Source of the DNA: Longitalea arenae
GTDB lineage: Bacteria; Bacteroidota; Bacteroidia; Chitinophagales; Chitinophagaceae
Direction of reading: 5' to 3'
DNA: 64,000 nucleotides
Assembly (NCBI RefSeq): GCF_016924755.1
Contig: NZ_JAFFJX010000002.1
Span: 496,001-560,000 of the forward strand
Position numbers and translations under genes: made by a program
Notes under the pieces: model-generated
The model's database searches: none
Told to the model about the DNA's origin: nothing
What the model saw: the letters and a program-made list of their open reading frames with translations, nothing else
In this document: positions 28,524 to 37,516 of the stretch, one piece after another
How positions within the stretch are numbered: position 1 is the stretch's first letter
Layout of the letters: each line of letters begins with the position of its first letter

Positions 28524-29120
28524 ATGGACAACCGCAATTACTCCCAGATCACTTTTGAGTTCAATGATACGCCTTCCTCACCCGAAAATGAGGCAGCTAT
28601 CGGAATTCGAATAAAATCGATCAAATCAGAAACAGAGCAGGTTAAAAACGACATTCCGGAAACGGCTGTAGTGGAAGAACCATTGACGGAAAAAGCCATC
28701 ACGGAAGCAGTAACTGCGCCGGCTAAAAAATCGACGCGGGGCCGAAAATCATTGAAAGCCCTGGATGCCGAAGCCGACCTGGTAAACATTCCCGACGATG
28801 AAACATTGTTTCAACGCCAGTACTACTCTATTGGTGAAGTAGCCGACATGTTTGGCGTAAATCAATCCTTACTGCGTTTTTGGGAAAATGAATTTGATAT
28901 CATTCAACCCCGCAAAAACCGAAAAGGCGACCGCCATTTCCGGCCTGTAGATATCAAAAACCTGGAACTGATCTACGACCTGCTGCGTCGCCGCAAGCTC
29001 ACCATCGAAGGCGCAAAAGATTTTTTGAAGAAGAACTCCAAAGCAGCTGCACATTTCGAAATGATCCAGTCGCTGCAATCACTGAAAGGATTTTTACTGG
29101 AAATAAAAGCCGCATTGTAG
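28524..29120 (+). CDS. MerR-family transcriptional regulator
   Basis: 198 residues. The first ~95 residues are an acidic, low-complexity tail. A MerR-type winged helix-turn-helix follows (about 93-165): YYSIGEVADMFGVNQSLLRFWENEFDIIQPRKNRKGDRHFRPVDIKNLELIYDLL. A short helix follows that. No C-terminal effector domain and no metal-binding cysteines are present, so the inducer is unknown. MerR proteins of this size with a long N-terminal tail are common in Bacteroidota. It is divergent from gyrB across a 278-base gap. Confidence 0.88.
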   Translation: MDNRNYSQITFEFNDTPSSPENEAAIGIRIKSIKSETEQVKNDIPETAVVEEPLTEKAITEAVTAPAKKSTRGRKSLKALDAEADLVNIPDDETLFQRQYYSIGEVADMFGVNQSLLRFWENEFDIIQPRKNRKGDRHFRPVDIKNLELIYDLLRRRKLTIEGAKDFLKKNSKAAAHFEMIQSLQSLKGFLLEIKAAL

Positions 29121-29228
29121 GGCAAAAAATCATTATGTAACTGGTACTCTTTGGTACTGCTTTGGTGCGGAAAGTTTTATTTCACTTGTTTGAAAAATCT
29201 GTAAATTCCATGTAACAATTCTACTCCT

Positions 29229-29756
29229 ATGTGGAAATATATGTCCATAGCTCTTTGCCTCATCTCTCAGTATCACACGCATGCACAAACTGTAAATGAA
29301 AGCAGCTTAACCGGCAACTGGTATGTGGTTCGCTGGGAAACAACCGATCGCCTGCTCGATTTTCAGGATACGCTCGCCAGCCTTAAATACATGGTAGAAA
29401 ATTTTAAACAGAAGAACAAACTGCAGGCAGTTCTAAGAGAAGACAGTTTACGCATCCGCCATGAATTGAGAAAAGTAATGTCTATAGCAGACGCCATTCG
29501 CTTTAATTTATTATTGAATAAAGACAAATCCTTCGTCTGGAGCGGCAATGGCCAAAACAGTGCCCAGTTCAAAGGCACCTATTCCCTGGGCGCCAGCAAT
29601 CAAACATTGGTGTTAACTTCTTTCGATGGGCTTACCAAAGCTTATCGTACCATGGTTCTAAAAGTGCATGCGCTGCAGCCCACTTCAATGACGATAGAGA
29701 TCCCTTCTGATGAACCGGGTTTCAAACAAAGCAAGTTTACCCTCAAAAAGATCTAA
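29229..29756 (+). CDS. Secreted lipocalin-like hypothetical protein
   Basis: 175 residues with a signal peptide (1-19, ending THAQ). The mature part begins SSLTGNWYVVRWE, which resembles the GxW strand of lipocalin-like domains, and contains a helical insert (about 45-95) before more strands. No Cys lipobox is present, so it is probably periplasmic. Function cannot be assigned. It is convergent with the MscS gene, only 15 bases apart. The Bacteroidota lipocalin-like label is an inference from one motif. Confidence 0.65.
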   Translation: MWKYMSIALCLISQYHTHAQTVNESSLTGNWYVVRWETTDRLLDFQDTLASLKYMVENFKQKNKLQAVLREDSLRIRHELRKVMSIADAIRFNLLLNKDKSFVWSGNGQNSAQFKGTYSLGASNQTLVLTSFDGLTKAYRTMVLKVHALQPTSMTIEIPSDEPGFKQSKFTLKKI

Positions 29757-29771
29757 GAAAGCAGTTGACCA

Positions 29772-30872
29772 TTACACGATCTGTTTGGTTTCTACCTTGC
29801 CGCTGTCTTCTTTGGTGGCCAGCTTGATATTCATGTCTTCCATGAGATTGATGAGTGATAAATTCACCTGTTGGCGCAGCTCATTAAAATCAGCTACAGG
29901 AATGGGCGCAGTAAAGAACTCAACGTGAATGATAAACGCATTCTTAAGAATATCTGAAAGGAATACGGTATTACTTTCTATATGCTCTTTTCTTTGGCTC
30001 AATATATTCTTGACCCGTTGTACGAACTGGTTCACCACATCGTGTGGCGTTTCGGCATGCAGCTCCAACTGAACAAATGCCCGCCGCTGGGTACGCAGGG
30101 ATAAATTGTCGAGGATGCTGTCTACCATTTGTTTATTAGGCACCGTAACATAAGTTTTGTGATCGGTGCGAATGCGTGTGCTCCTCAATCCTATACGTTC
30201 TACAGTGCCGGTAATATCATGCACTTTTACCTGGTCGCCCATCGTAAATGGCCTGTCGAAAAATATAATGAAAGAAGCGATCAGGTTTTCCAGGCTTTCG
30301 CGGGTAGCCAGCGCAATGGCAGCTGTTGCGATACTTAGCCCGGTCAACAAATTACTGATATTGTAATGGAAGGCAAACTTGAGGATCAGCAGGATGCCAA
30401 AGATCACCAGTACTACTTTAAAGAAGTCTTTAAAGAACACGACCAGCTGGTTATCGGCCGGGTCGGCTGTTTGATCGGCACGATGGTGCAAGATCATAGC
30501 AATAAAATCCATGATGCGAAGCAAGAGCCATATAAATACAATGATCAATATGATAACCGAAATGGCATCTACAAACTCACGTACATTGGCTTTATAAATA
30601 ACCACATTCAGTATCCGCGGAAAAGTAAGTTTGTCCAGCGCAATGATACTCGTTAATACCAGCAGGAACACTTCGAGGGGAGAAACAACCAGTTTAATAA
30701 ACGATTTTTTATCAACGCCACGTACTCCGCGCTTTATAATGGCAAACAATAAACCCGCTACATACCGTGATAGTAAGCGCTTCAATAAAAAGATCAGCAA
30801 TAAAGTACCGGCTACTATGAGATAGCTTCTAATCGTATTGTCAAGAAAAATCTTATCTAAAAAAGATCCCAT
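29772..30872 (-). CDS. MscS-family mechanosensitive ion channel
   Basis: 366 residues. Four hydrophobic helices (about 17-37, 55-80, 92-120, 150-175) precede the pore-lining helix and the MscS beta domain. The family pattern is in LLTGLSIATAAIALATRESLENLIASFIIFFDRPFTMGDQVKVHDITGTVERIGLRSTRIRT, followed by VTVPNKQMVDSILDNLSLR. Such channels open under membrane tension to release solutes in hypo-osmotic shock. It is longer than E. coli MscS because of extra N-terminal TM helices. Transcribed alone. Confidence 0.9.
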   Translation of the reverse strand: MGSFLDKIFLDNTIRSYLIVAGTLLLIFLLKRLLSRYVAGLLFAIIKRGVRGVDKKSFIKLVVSPLEVFLLVLTSIIALDKLTFPRILNVVIYKANVREFVDAISVIILIIVFIWLLLRIMDFIAMILHHRADQTADPADNQLVVFFKDFFKVVLVIFGILLILKFAFHYNISNLLTGLSIATAAIALATRESLENLIASFIIFFDRPFTMGDQVKVHDITGTVERIGLRSTRIRTDHKTYVTVPNKQMVDSILDNLSLRTQRRAFVQLELHAETPHDVVNQFVQRVKNILSQRKEHIESNTVFLSDILKNAFIIHVEFFTAPIPVADFNELRQQVNLSLINLMEDMNIKLATKEDSGKVETKQIV

Positions 30873-30962
30873 TCTAAAAGATTCAGTGGCTTTGAACTTT
30901 TCAAAGTTATAAACTTTAAAAAAGTAAGGTCTATAAAAAAGTTTAAATCTAATGTTAAGCGA

Positions 30963-31790
30963 TCATCGATAGGAAAACACTTCGAGCCGGTGCGCACGCA
31001 ACACATACAGGTTACCCGGTGTGATCTTAATTTTTTGTGCATCCTGCATCCCAACAGGGATCGGATAGTTCTGCAAATTCAGTGTACCCGGCTCATATCG
31101 ATACAACATATCAGCATCTCTGCCATACATGGCATTACCGATCACCGTAAAATCTGTCCAGCCTTTCAACTGAATACGGTTCTTGAATGCACCGTAATAA
31201 TCGAACATATAAACGCCTTTCAATGAATCGTATATATATACCAACCGGTTCTGATCAACGATGAATTGCGGAGAAGGCGCCGTATCTACGATTAATCTGA
31301 AATCGGTTGTTTGATCGATCACGCGGCCATCTTCCCCTACCCGTTTTAATTTGCTCTCCAGCTCGTCATACACCCAGATATTATTATCATATGCCTGCCC
31401 AATGGCATTTACCTGGAACAACTGTTGTTTTCGAAGATCGATGGTTGCCCGCGTGTTCAAAAACCGGTCCAAAACAACGATGGTACCAAAGTCGCGGTAG
31501 TATAACAACACGCGTAGCGGATTGGTAACATCCATTAAATACAGTTTTCCATATTGCCGAATATTGTTGAATACGGCAATGGAATCACCTGCAGGGCCCA
31601 TCTTCTTTATTTGCCCTGTATTATTTAAGATATAAAGGTTGCCCAGGTTATCAACCGTAAAATCGGTGATCTGCTCACCGGCGAGTCTATTGAACCTGAA
31701 AAAAGTGTCCACAGCAGGCGCAACGCTTTGTGCACTGCCATGTATATAGCAATAAATAAATACGATCAATATAATACCACGGCGAACCAC
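30963..31790 (-). CDS. Secreted propeller-like protein coupled to the LpxH-like gene
   Basis: 275 residues starting at GTG (31788-31790). The start is set by the signal peptide that follows directly (MVRRGIILIVFIYCYIHGSAQ). The mature part has NHL/beta-propeller-like short repeats (ITDFTVDNLGNLYILNNTGQIKKMGPAGD, IWVYDELESKLKRVG, LVYIYDSLKGVYMFDYYGAFKNRIQLKGW). The GTG overlaps the TAG stop of the upstream LpxH-like gene by one base (TAGTG), so translation is coupled. The pairing with a lipid-A gene suggests an envelope role, but no function is known. Confidence 0.8.
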   Translation of the reverse strand: MVRRGIILIVFIYCYIHGSAQSVAPAVDTFFRFNRLAGEQITDFTVDNLGNLYILNNTGQIKKMGPAGDSIAVFNNIRQYGKLYLMDVTNPLRVLLYYRDFGTIVVLDRFLNTRATIDLRKQQLFQVNAIGQAYDNNIWVYDELESKLKRVGEDGRVIDQTTDFRLIVDTAPSPQFIVDQNRLVYIYDSLKGVYMFDYYGAFKNRIQLKGWTDFTVIGNAMYGRDADMLYRYEPGTLNLQNYPIPVGMQDAQKIKITPGNLYVLRAHRLEVFSYR

Positions 31791-32569
31791 TAATAACGAA
31801 TGATTTTGCTTTCCAGGTCAGGATAACGGGTACAGAGGGATAAATGTTGTCCATCAAAAACAGCATACGTATAATACCGGATCCAGTCGCCCAGGTTGAT
31901 ATACCGGCTGCCGCCTTTTAAAGAGAAATCGATAGGCAGATGCCGGTGCCCAAACACCAGGTAATCATAGTACTGTTCTTTCAGAATGTCTTTGCAATAG
32001 GTAATAAGCCACTCCCCTTCTTCCCCATAAAATTTGTCATCGGCTGAGCCTGTTACAGTGCGGCTTCTCCGGCTGAGGTAATTGGCCAATCCCATGCCGA
32101 TATAGGGGGGTAATATACCGAATAACCACTGGCAAACCGGACTGCGGAAGATCTTCTTCATGAATTTATATCCATGATCTCCGGGCCCTAATCCATCACC
32201 ATGGCCTATCCAGAATTTTTTATGATTGAATTCAAAAGCGCGGGGTTCAAAATAAACCGGAATATTCAGCTCCTGCTGAAAATAGTTCTTCATCCACATA
32301 TCGTGGTTGCCTACAAAGAAATGAATGGGAATGCCAGAATCGGTTATTTCACCAAGCTTGCCCAGTAAGCGTACATATCCGCGGGGTACTACCGTACGGT
32401 ATTCGTACCAGAAATCGAACATATCGCCCACGATAAATATGACAGCAGCATCTTTCCTGATCTCTTCCAGGAATGCAACAATGCGCTTTTCGCGATCCAG
32501 GCTCGATGCATGGTCCGGAACGCCTAAGTGAAAGTCGGAAAGGAAGTATATCTTTTTATCGGGATTCAA
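31790..32569 (-). CDS. lpxH: UDP-2,3-diacylglucosamine diphosphatase (LpxH-like) metallophosphoesterase
   Basis: 259 residues of the calcineurin-like phosphoesterase fold. Metal ligands are visible in DFH (D12, H14), VGDMFDFW, GNHDMW, GHGDG and GHRHLP. The GDMFDFW plus GHRHLP pattern is typical of LpxH, which splits UDP-diacylglucosamine to lipid X in lipid-A synthesis at the inner-membrane face. The downstream secreted protein overlaps by one base. Assignment as LpxH rather than LpxG or a generic phosphoesterase is fairly sure in Bacteroidota. Confidence 0.85.
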   Translation of the reverse strand: MNPDKKIYFLSDFHLGVPDHASSLDREKRIVAFLEEIRKDAAVIFIVGDMFDFWYEYRTVVPRGYVRLLGKLGEITDSGIPIHFFVGNHDMWMKNYFQQELNIPVYFEPRAFEFNHKKFWIGHGDGLGPGDHGYKFMKKIFRSPVCQWLFGILPPYIGMGLANYLSRRSRTVTGSADDKFYGEEGEWLITYCKDILKEQYYDYLVFGHRHLPIDFSLKGGSRYINLGDWIRYYTYAVFDGQHLSLCTRYPDLESKIIRY

Positions 32570-32600
32570 TTTTTTTTAAGTTCTGCGTTTTCGGTTTTTT

Positions 32601-32654
32601 GGGTAGGTTACCGTCACCGGTTACCCGTTTCCAGTTAAGGTTATAAGTTCCGGT
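32601..32654. repeat. Word-repeat stretch (GGTTACC/CCGGTTA type)
   Basis: Reads GGTAGGTTACC, GTCACCGGTTACCC, then CCAGTTAAGGTTATAAGTTCCGGTTT. The words resemble those at 14521-14690. It lies just upstream of the LpxH-like start, so it may be in its leader. A clear inverted arm is not seen. Confidence 0.5.
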
Positions 32655-32732
32655 TTAGAGGCCTTCATGTTTCAGCGCACTTTCACTGTATTTCACTATC
32701 ACAACTTGTCCTGCTCTGCAGGGTTATCACAT

Positions 32733-33158
32733 TCACTTGCCAATTTTCATCTTATACGCAACATAGTCACCCGATTCAATACGCGGCCGGTTGGTGATCG
32801 GTCTGTTGTACCAGTACATCCACGCAACAACGGTCGTATTCTTGAAGAATACATGAACCGGTTCCCTTCTGAACAAAGGCACTTCGCCGGGCTCCACGAT
32901 CAGGCCCTCGTAATCATCGATCACTTCCATGGCCTGCTCAAACTCTTCTATGTTTGCAATATGGTATACTTCGCCAATGATCAAATGGTCTTCGGTACAG
33001 GGAATAGCACCCGGATACTGGCCCATGTCATACAGGTTACCCTGAATAGCGCCCATTCCATCAAATACGAAATACCGGGTTATATGTGATAAAATGGGAT
33101 TGAGCAGCCCGCTTCTGAGCGAGCCATAAACAAATAGCCGGTAAATGTTCGATTGCAT
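32733..33158 (-). CDS. Gamma-glutamylcyclotransferase-like (AIG2 fold) protein
   Basis: 141 residues. The N-terminal LFVYGSLRSG is the glycine-rich substrate loop of the GGCT/AIG2 fold, and IGEVYHIANIEEFEQAMEVIDDYEGL carries the conserved acidic catalytic region before EPGEVPLFRREPVHV. Family enzymes release 5-oxoproline from gamma-glutamyl compounds, but many bacterial members have no defined substrate. It lies upstream of the LpxH gene in the same direction, with a 163-base gap containing repeats, so co-transcription is uncertain. Confidence 0.85.
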   Translation of the reverse strand: MQSNIYRLFVYGSLRSGLLNPILSHITRYFVFDGMGAIQGNLYDMGQYPGAIPCTEDHLIIGEVYHIANIEEFEQAMEVIDDYEGLIVEPGEVPLFRREPVHVFFKNTTVVAWMYWYNRPITNRPRIESGDYVAYKMKIGK

Positions 33159-33164
33159 GCGTCG

Positions 33165-33213
33165 TAAAGCGTGAAACGTAAAACGGCAAACGATCGATTC
33201 AATCTGTTTGCCG
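33165..33213 (-). terminator. Terminator of the ftsH-LUD unit, embedded in repeat words
   Basis: CGGCAAAC (33184-33191) pairs with GTTTGCCG (33206-33213). On the minus strand the stem is followed by TTTTACGTTTCACG. The trailing bases (33165-33191) are a run of related words (CGTAAAG, CGTGAAA, CGTAAAA, CGGCAAA), so this terminator too sits in a word-repeat element. Confidence 0.6.
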
Positions 33214-33232
33214 CCTTATACCTCACAATTAT

Positions 33233-33868
33233 TTATTGATCTACAAGAAATACATATACTTCTTTGGGACCATGCACTCCTACTACCAGCATTTTTTCAA
33301 TATCGGCGGTGCGGCTCGGACCTGTTGCAAAAGTGATCAACGAAGGAAGATTACCAGCGTATTTTTCCCTGGCTTTTGCCAATGCATCTTTTACATCGTA
33401 TACCAGCTGACTGGCATGGCCTATACAAATGTGCACAGGGGCATATACGCTGACTGTACGGCCACTTTCCTGGGCAGCCGTCATTACGATACTACCGGTG
33501 CGGGCTACCAGCCATTCGCAGCTGGTGATGGCAGTATCGCAGGTTGACAGGTCGTTGTAGGAGTAATTATTGAATTGATTTTCTGCCAGTGTTTTCCGCA
33601 AGCCTTCCTCTTTACAGAATATTTTATCCCACTTGTTGCTGGCGATCACCTGGTTCAGCTGGCTGGCAAGCTCTTTGTAATTTTCACAAAAAACGAATTT
33701 CCCCTGCAGTTTGGTAAAACGCTCGGCAAATTCAAGTCCCAGGTCCTGGGTTGAAGGTTGATATACAGAATTGTTGCCTTCACTTTGCGGAAAAGGGAGA
33801 GGCGTTGAGTTACCCAACGCCTTTCTTATTTTTTTTAAAATATTTTCTTTAGCCGGAGAAACGTTCAT
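33233..33868 (-). CDS. LUD domain protein (LutC/YkgG type)
   Basis: 211 residues. The C-terminal half carries the LUD signature: WLVARTGSIVMTAAQESGRTVSVYAPVHICIG and FATGPSRTADIEKMLVVGVHGPKEVYVFLVD. LUD proteins of the LutC type take part in lactate oxidation with LutA and LutB, but neither is nearby. The gene is five bases downstream of ftsH, an arrangement I believe is common in Bacteroidota, so its role may differ. N-terminal 70 residues are less typical. A terminator follows. Confidence 0.85.
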   Translation of the reverse strand: MNVSPAKENILKKIRKALGNSTPLPFPQSEGNNSVYQPSTQDLGLEFAERFTKLQGKFVFCENYKELASQLNQVIASNKWDKIFCKEEGLRKTLAENQFNNYSYNDLSTCDTAITSCEWLVARTGSIVMTAAQESGRTVSVYAPVHICIGHASQLVYDVKDALAKAREKYAGNLPSLITFATGPSRTADIEKMLVVGVHGPKEVYVFLVDQ

Positions 33869-33873
33869 ACTAT

Positions 33874-35934
33874 TTATGTAGCTGGATGATTGGTTACATT
33901 ACTGTCGTAAGGAGGCACTCCTTCGCTGATGGCGCCTTCTGTATGGCCTTCCCCATCAACATCGAGTGTTTTTTTATCGGTGAAGGGCCGCTTACCGATC
34001 AGCGCCTCAACATCACTTTGGAACAATACTTCTTTTTCGAGCAGGGCTTCGGCCAGTTTTTCTACCTGTACCTTTTTCTCGGTAAGTAATTGTTTTGTCT
34101 TTTCATACGCCTCATCGATCAGCTTACGTACCTCTTCATCTATCAGTTTGGAAGTTTCCTCAGAATATGGTTTGGTAAATGAATTCTCCTGGGCAGGATC
34201 GTAAAAACTTACATTACCCACTTTTTCATTCATACCATATATGGTAACCATCGAATAGGCTATCCGGGTGATCTGCTGCAGGTCGTTCTGTGCGCCGGTT
34301 GAGATCTTATGGAAGAAAATATCTTCACTGGCGCGGCCTCCCAATGTCATACAGATCTGGTCCATTAGCTGATCGGTATTGTACAGGTACTGCTCTTTCG
34401 GCGTATACTGTGCATACCCTAAGGCGGCAACGCCTCGTGGTACGATCGTTACCTTCAGCAATGGATACGCATGCTCCAGGAACCAGCCGCAAATGGCGTG
34501 ACCGGCTTCATGGTAAGCAATGATGCGTTTCTCGTCGGGAGAAATGATCTTGTTCTTCTTTTCCAAACCACCGATCACGCGGTCAACGGCATCCTGGAAG
34601 TCGTCCATTTCCACGGATTGTTTGCCTTTACGGGCGGCAATCAGGGCGGCTTCATTACATACGTTGGCGATGTCGGCGCCGGCAAAACCCGGTGTTTGTT
34701 CTGCGAGCTTATGAATATCTACTTTTTCAGAGATCTTGATCGGTTTCAGGTGCACTTTGAAGATGTGCTCACGGCCTTTCAGATCGGGTTTATCGATAGA
34801 GATCTGCCGGTCGAAACGGCCGGGGCGCAGCAATGCGCTGTCCAGCACATCGGGCCGGTTGGTGGCAGCCAGTACGATGATCCCGCTTTCGCCGCTGAAA
34901 CCATCCATTTCAACCAGTAACTGGTTCAAGGTGCTTTCCCTTTCGTCGTTGCTCATGATCGCATTTTTACCGCGTGCACGGCCAATAGCATCAATTTCAT
35001 CGATAAAAATGATACAGGGCGATTTTTCACGGGCCTGTTTGAACAGGTCACGAACACGGCTGGCGCCTACCCCAACGAACAGTTCCACAAAATCACTACC
35101 ACTCATGCTGAAGAAAGGAACCTGAGCTTCACCGGCCATGGCTTTTGCCAGCAGGGTTTTACCGGTTCCCGGAGGACCTACCAGCAATGCCCCTTTAGGT
35201 ATTTTACCGCCGAGCGAAGTGTATTTTTTGGGATTCTTTAAAAAGTCAACGATCTCCATAACCTCTACCTTGGCTTCATCGAGACCAGCCACATCGGCAA
35301 AGGTGATGTTCACTTTAGTGCCTTTATCGAACAGGGTAGCTCTCGATTTCCCGATATTGAAGATACCGCCGGGACCACTGCCGCCGGAAGCACCACCACC
35401 CATTTTTCGCATTAACATTACCCAGATCAGCACTATTACTACAAGGGGTAATAAGAATTGAATGATAGAACCGAACCACTCTCCTTCCTGTATTGGAATA
35501 TTTGGTACCCGGTTTAGTTCTGGATGTTTATCGAAATATGCATTCAGTTCTTTGTTGAAATCGTCGGCCTTTATAACCTTGAATTCAAAATGAGGCCCTT
35601 TATCACCAACACTTGTCCAGTTGTTTTTTGAAAGCTGGTCTTTGTACTTTTCTAACCGGTCCTTCTTTATAAAAACGCGAACTGTATTTTTATTGGTAAC
35701 TGTATTAAGCTTGTCTACATCCCCATTATCCAACATTTTGTAAAATTCCAGGTCGGTAATGGTTTTAGCATCCGGAGCAAAGGAACCAAATAACTGAAAG
35801 CCTACTAAAACAGCGAAAATGATTGCCCAAACCCAGTAAATATTGAATTTAGGACCTTTACGCTGGCCACCGTCGTCGCGGGGACGTAAGCGAGGGAAGT
35901 TGCGGTCGTTCTGTCTTGACTCGTCCTGTGACAT
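33874..35934 (-). CDS. ftsH: ATP-dependent zinc metalloprotease FtsH
   Basis: 686 residues. Two TM helices (about 32-52 and 154-176) flank a periplasmic FtsH-extracellular domain. The AAA+ module has Walker A GPPGTGKT (253-260), Walker B with DE (313-314) and the second region of homology ([20 protein letters not shown]). The M41 protease motif is HEAGH (475-479). It degrades misfolded membrane proteins and short-lived regulators at the inner membrane as a hexamer. It lies between rsfS (136 bases upstream) and the LUD gene (5 bases downstream). Confidence 0.97.
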   Translation of the reverse strand: MSQDESRQNDRNFPRLRPRDDGGQRKGPKFNIYWVWAIIFAVLVGFQLFGSFAPDAKTITDLEFYKMLDNGDVDKLNTVTNKNTVRVFIKKDRLEKYKDQLSKNNWTSVGDKGPHFEFKVIKADDFNKELNAYFDKHPELNRVPNIPIQEGEWFGSIIQFLLPLVVIVLIWVMLMRKMGGGASGGSGPGGIFNIGKSRATLFDKGTKVNITFADVAGLDEAKVEVMEIVDFLKNPKKYTSLGGKIPKGALLVGPPGTGKTLLAKAMAGEAQVPFFSMSGSDFVELFVGVGASRVRDLFKQAREKSPCIIFIDEIDAIGRARGKNAIMSNDERESTLNQLLVEMDGFSGESGIIVLAATNRPDVLDSALLRPGRFDRQISIDKPDLKGREHIFKVHLKPIKISEKVDIHKLAEQTPGFAGADIANVCNEAALIAARKGKQSVEMDDFQDAVDRVIGGLEKKNKIISPDEKRIIAYHEAGHAICGWFLEHAYPLLKVTIVPRGVAALGYAQYTPKEQYLYNTDQLMDQICMTLGGRASEDIFFHKISTGAQNDLQQITRIAYSMVTIYGMNEKVGNVSFYDPAQENSFTKPYSEETSKLIDEEVRKLIDEAYEKTKQLLTEKKVQVEKLAEALLEKEVLFQSDVEALIGKRPFTDKKTLDVDGEGHTEGAISEGVPPYDSNVTNHPAT

Positions 35935-36070
35935 ATATTGTTGCTTGTCCTTGGTTTTTCTATTTAATATAATTAATGATCGATGGCCTCCAATTGTTCG
36001 CCTAAAAAGCTGTTAGTTAATGATTATTTCGCACAAAGCCGCATTTTAACATTAATTTTTGCAGAGGAGT

Positions 36071-36472
36071 TTAATATTCTTCGCCTTCAGCATCGTTCCA
36101 CATTTCTTCCAGCTTATAGAATTTGCGGGTTTCAGGTTGCATAACGTGTACTACGACATTAACATAATCGATTAGTACCCAGTGAGCTGTCTGGTGTCCT
36201 TCACTATGATAGGGGGTTTCTTGCACTGTTTTTTTAACATGTTCCTCCACAAAGTCAGCAATGGCTTTAACCTGTGTAGTGCTGCTGGCTTCGCAGATAA
36301 TAAAAAAGTCGGCAACAGCTTCGGGAATTTTACGCAGATCCAACGAAACGATATTGTCTCCTTTCTTTTCCTTTATGGCGTGAATGATTGCTTTAAAAAT
36401 CTTAGAATTTTTTGTTAACCTGGCTACACTTTTTCGCTTACGACGGGTAGCTAACAATGAAACTTGTTCCAA
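36071..36472 (-). CDS. rsfS: Ribosome silencing factor RsfS
   Basis: 133 residues of the RsfA/Iojap family. Key stretches are AIHAIKEKKGDNIVSLDLRKIPEAVADFFIICEASSTTQVKAIADFVEE and a C-terminal HSEGHQTAHWVLIDYVNVVVHVM. It binds ribosomal protein L14 and blocks subunit joining under starvation. The N-terminal 20 residues are basic and may be an extension. It is the first gene of the rsfS-ftsH-LUD group and divergent from birA. Confidence 0.93.
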   Translation of the reverse strand: MEQVSLLATRRKRKSVARLTKNSKIFKAIIHAIKEKKGDNIVSLDLRKIPEAVADFFIICEASSTTQVKAIADFVEEHVKKTVQETPYHSEGHQTAHWVLIDYVNVVVHVMQPETRKFYKLEEMWNDAEGEEY

Positions 36473-36665
36473 TAATCCTGTGTTTTAATGATCAATTGTG
36501 TTTATTCTTTCGGTAGTGAGGAGGCTGTTTTCAGACTCGATCTTCCCTGACCAGGGAAAGTGACTACAGGTATTTAAAATACGAATAAATCCGCTTATAA
36601 CAACATTCTCTCCTAAACGCTCATCGGTAATTCCTAATTTCGCACATCCCAAAAATAATAATCTT

Positions 36666-37424
36666 TTGTCACATCCTGGTCACAGAAGCCCCATTGGTCA
36701 CTCTTATATAATATTATCAACTATAGACAGCACCAACAACTATGCCATGCGGCAAATACAAGCCGGATTGGCAACTCATGGCACTGCCTGGTTCGCCCTT
36801 GAACAAACTGCCGGTAAAGGACAGCGCGGAAAAAGCTGGTTAACAACCCCTAATCAAAACATTATGCTGAGCGTGGTAATTACTCCCGGCTTATTGCCTT
36901 CCCGCCAGTTTTGCCTGTCTGCAACAGTGGCCCTCGCCTGTTATGACTTTTATAAAAAATATGCCGGGGAAGAAACCCGCATCAAATGGCCCAATGATCT
37001 GTATTGGCGTGACAGAAAGGCAGGAGGTATTCTGATAGAAAATGTGTTCCGTGGGTCAGATTGGCTATACGCCGTAGTAGGTGTTGGTATTAATCTCAAC
37101 CAGGTTGTTTTTGACCCGGCCCTGCCCAACCCGGTTTCATTGAAGCAGATCACAGGCAGGGATTTTGACCCCTCTGAGATGGGAAAGGAATTGTGCCTTG
37201 CCCTGGAAAACCGCTACCAGCTGCTGCAGGCGGGAGAAACCGCTGCCATTATGCAGGAATATCAGCAAGTGTTATACAAAATCCATCAGCCGGTTACGTT
37301 GAAAAAAGGCGCCGTTTTATTTGAAACCACGATTACGGGTGTTTCCGATAATGGGCAGCTGCTTACAAAGGATGTTATTGATCGCAGCTTTGATTTTGGC
37401 GAGGTTGAGTTCCTGATTCGATAA
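36666..37424 (+). CDS. birA: Biotin-[acetyl-CoA carboxylase] ligase
   Basis: 252 residues from a TTG start at 36666. The first in-frame ATG is codon 28 (Met in NNYAMRQ) and would delete the essential DSTNNYA motif (21-27). A non-ATG start is therefore needed, and the frame stays open further upstream. The catalytic GKGQRG loop (50-55) and KWPNDLYW show biotin protein ligase activity, which biotinylates carboxylase carrier protein. It lacks the DNA-binding domain of E. coli BirA, so it is not a repressor. Followed by a strong inverted repeat. Confidence 0.92.
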   Translation: MSHPGHRSPIGHSYIILSTIDSTNNYAMRQIQAGLATHGTAWFALEQTAGKGQRGKSWLTTPNQNIMLSVVITPGLLPSRQFCLSATVALACYDFYKKYAGEETRIKWPNDLYWRDRKAGGILIENVFRGSDWLYAVVGVGINLNQVVFDPALPNPVSLKQITGRDFDPSEMGKELCLALENRYQLLQAGETAAIMQEYQQVLYKIHQPVTLKKGAVLFETTITGVSDNGQLLTKDVIDRSFDFGEVEFLIR

Positions 37425-37441
37425 TTAGCTAATATGCGAAT

Positions 37442-37471
37442 GAAAGATCCGGAGTTTGCTCCGGATCTTTC
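37442..37471. terminator. birA / DUF5777 bidirectional terminator
   Basis: Perfect 13-base stem GAAAGATCCGGAG (37442-37454), loop TTTG, CTCCGGATCTTTC (37459-37471). It lies between two convergent genes. The T run is inside the stem end rather than after it. Confidence 0.7.
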
Positions 37472-37516
37472 TATTGGCCAGGGTTCTAACTATTAGCACA
37501 GCATCACATTAAAACA

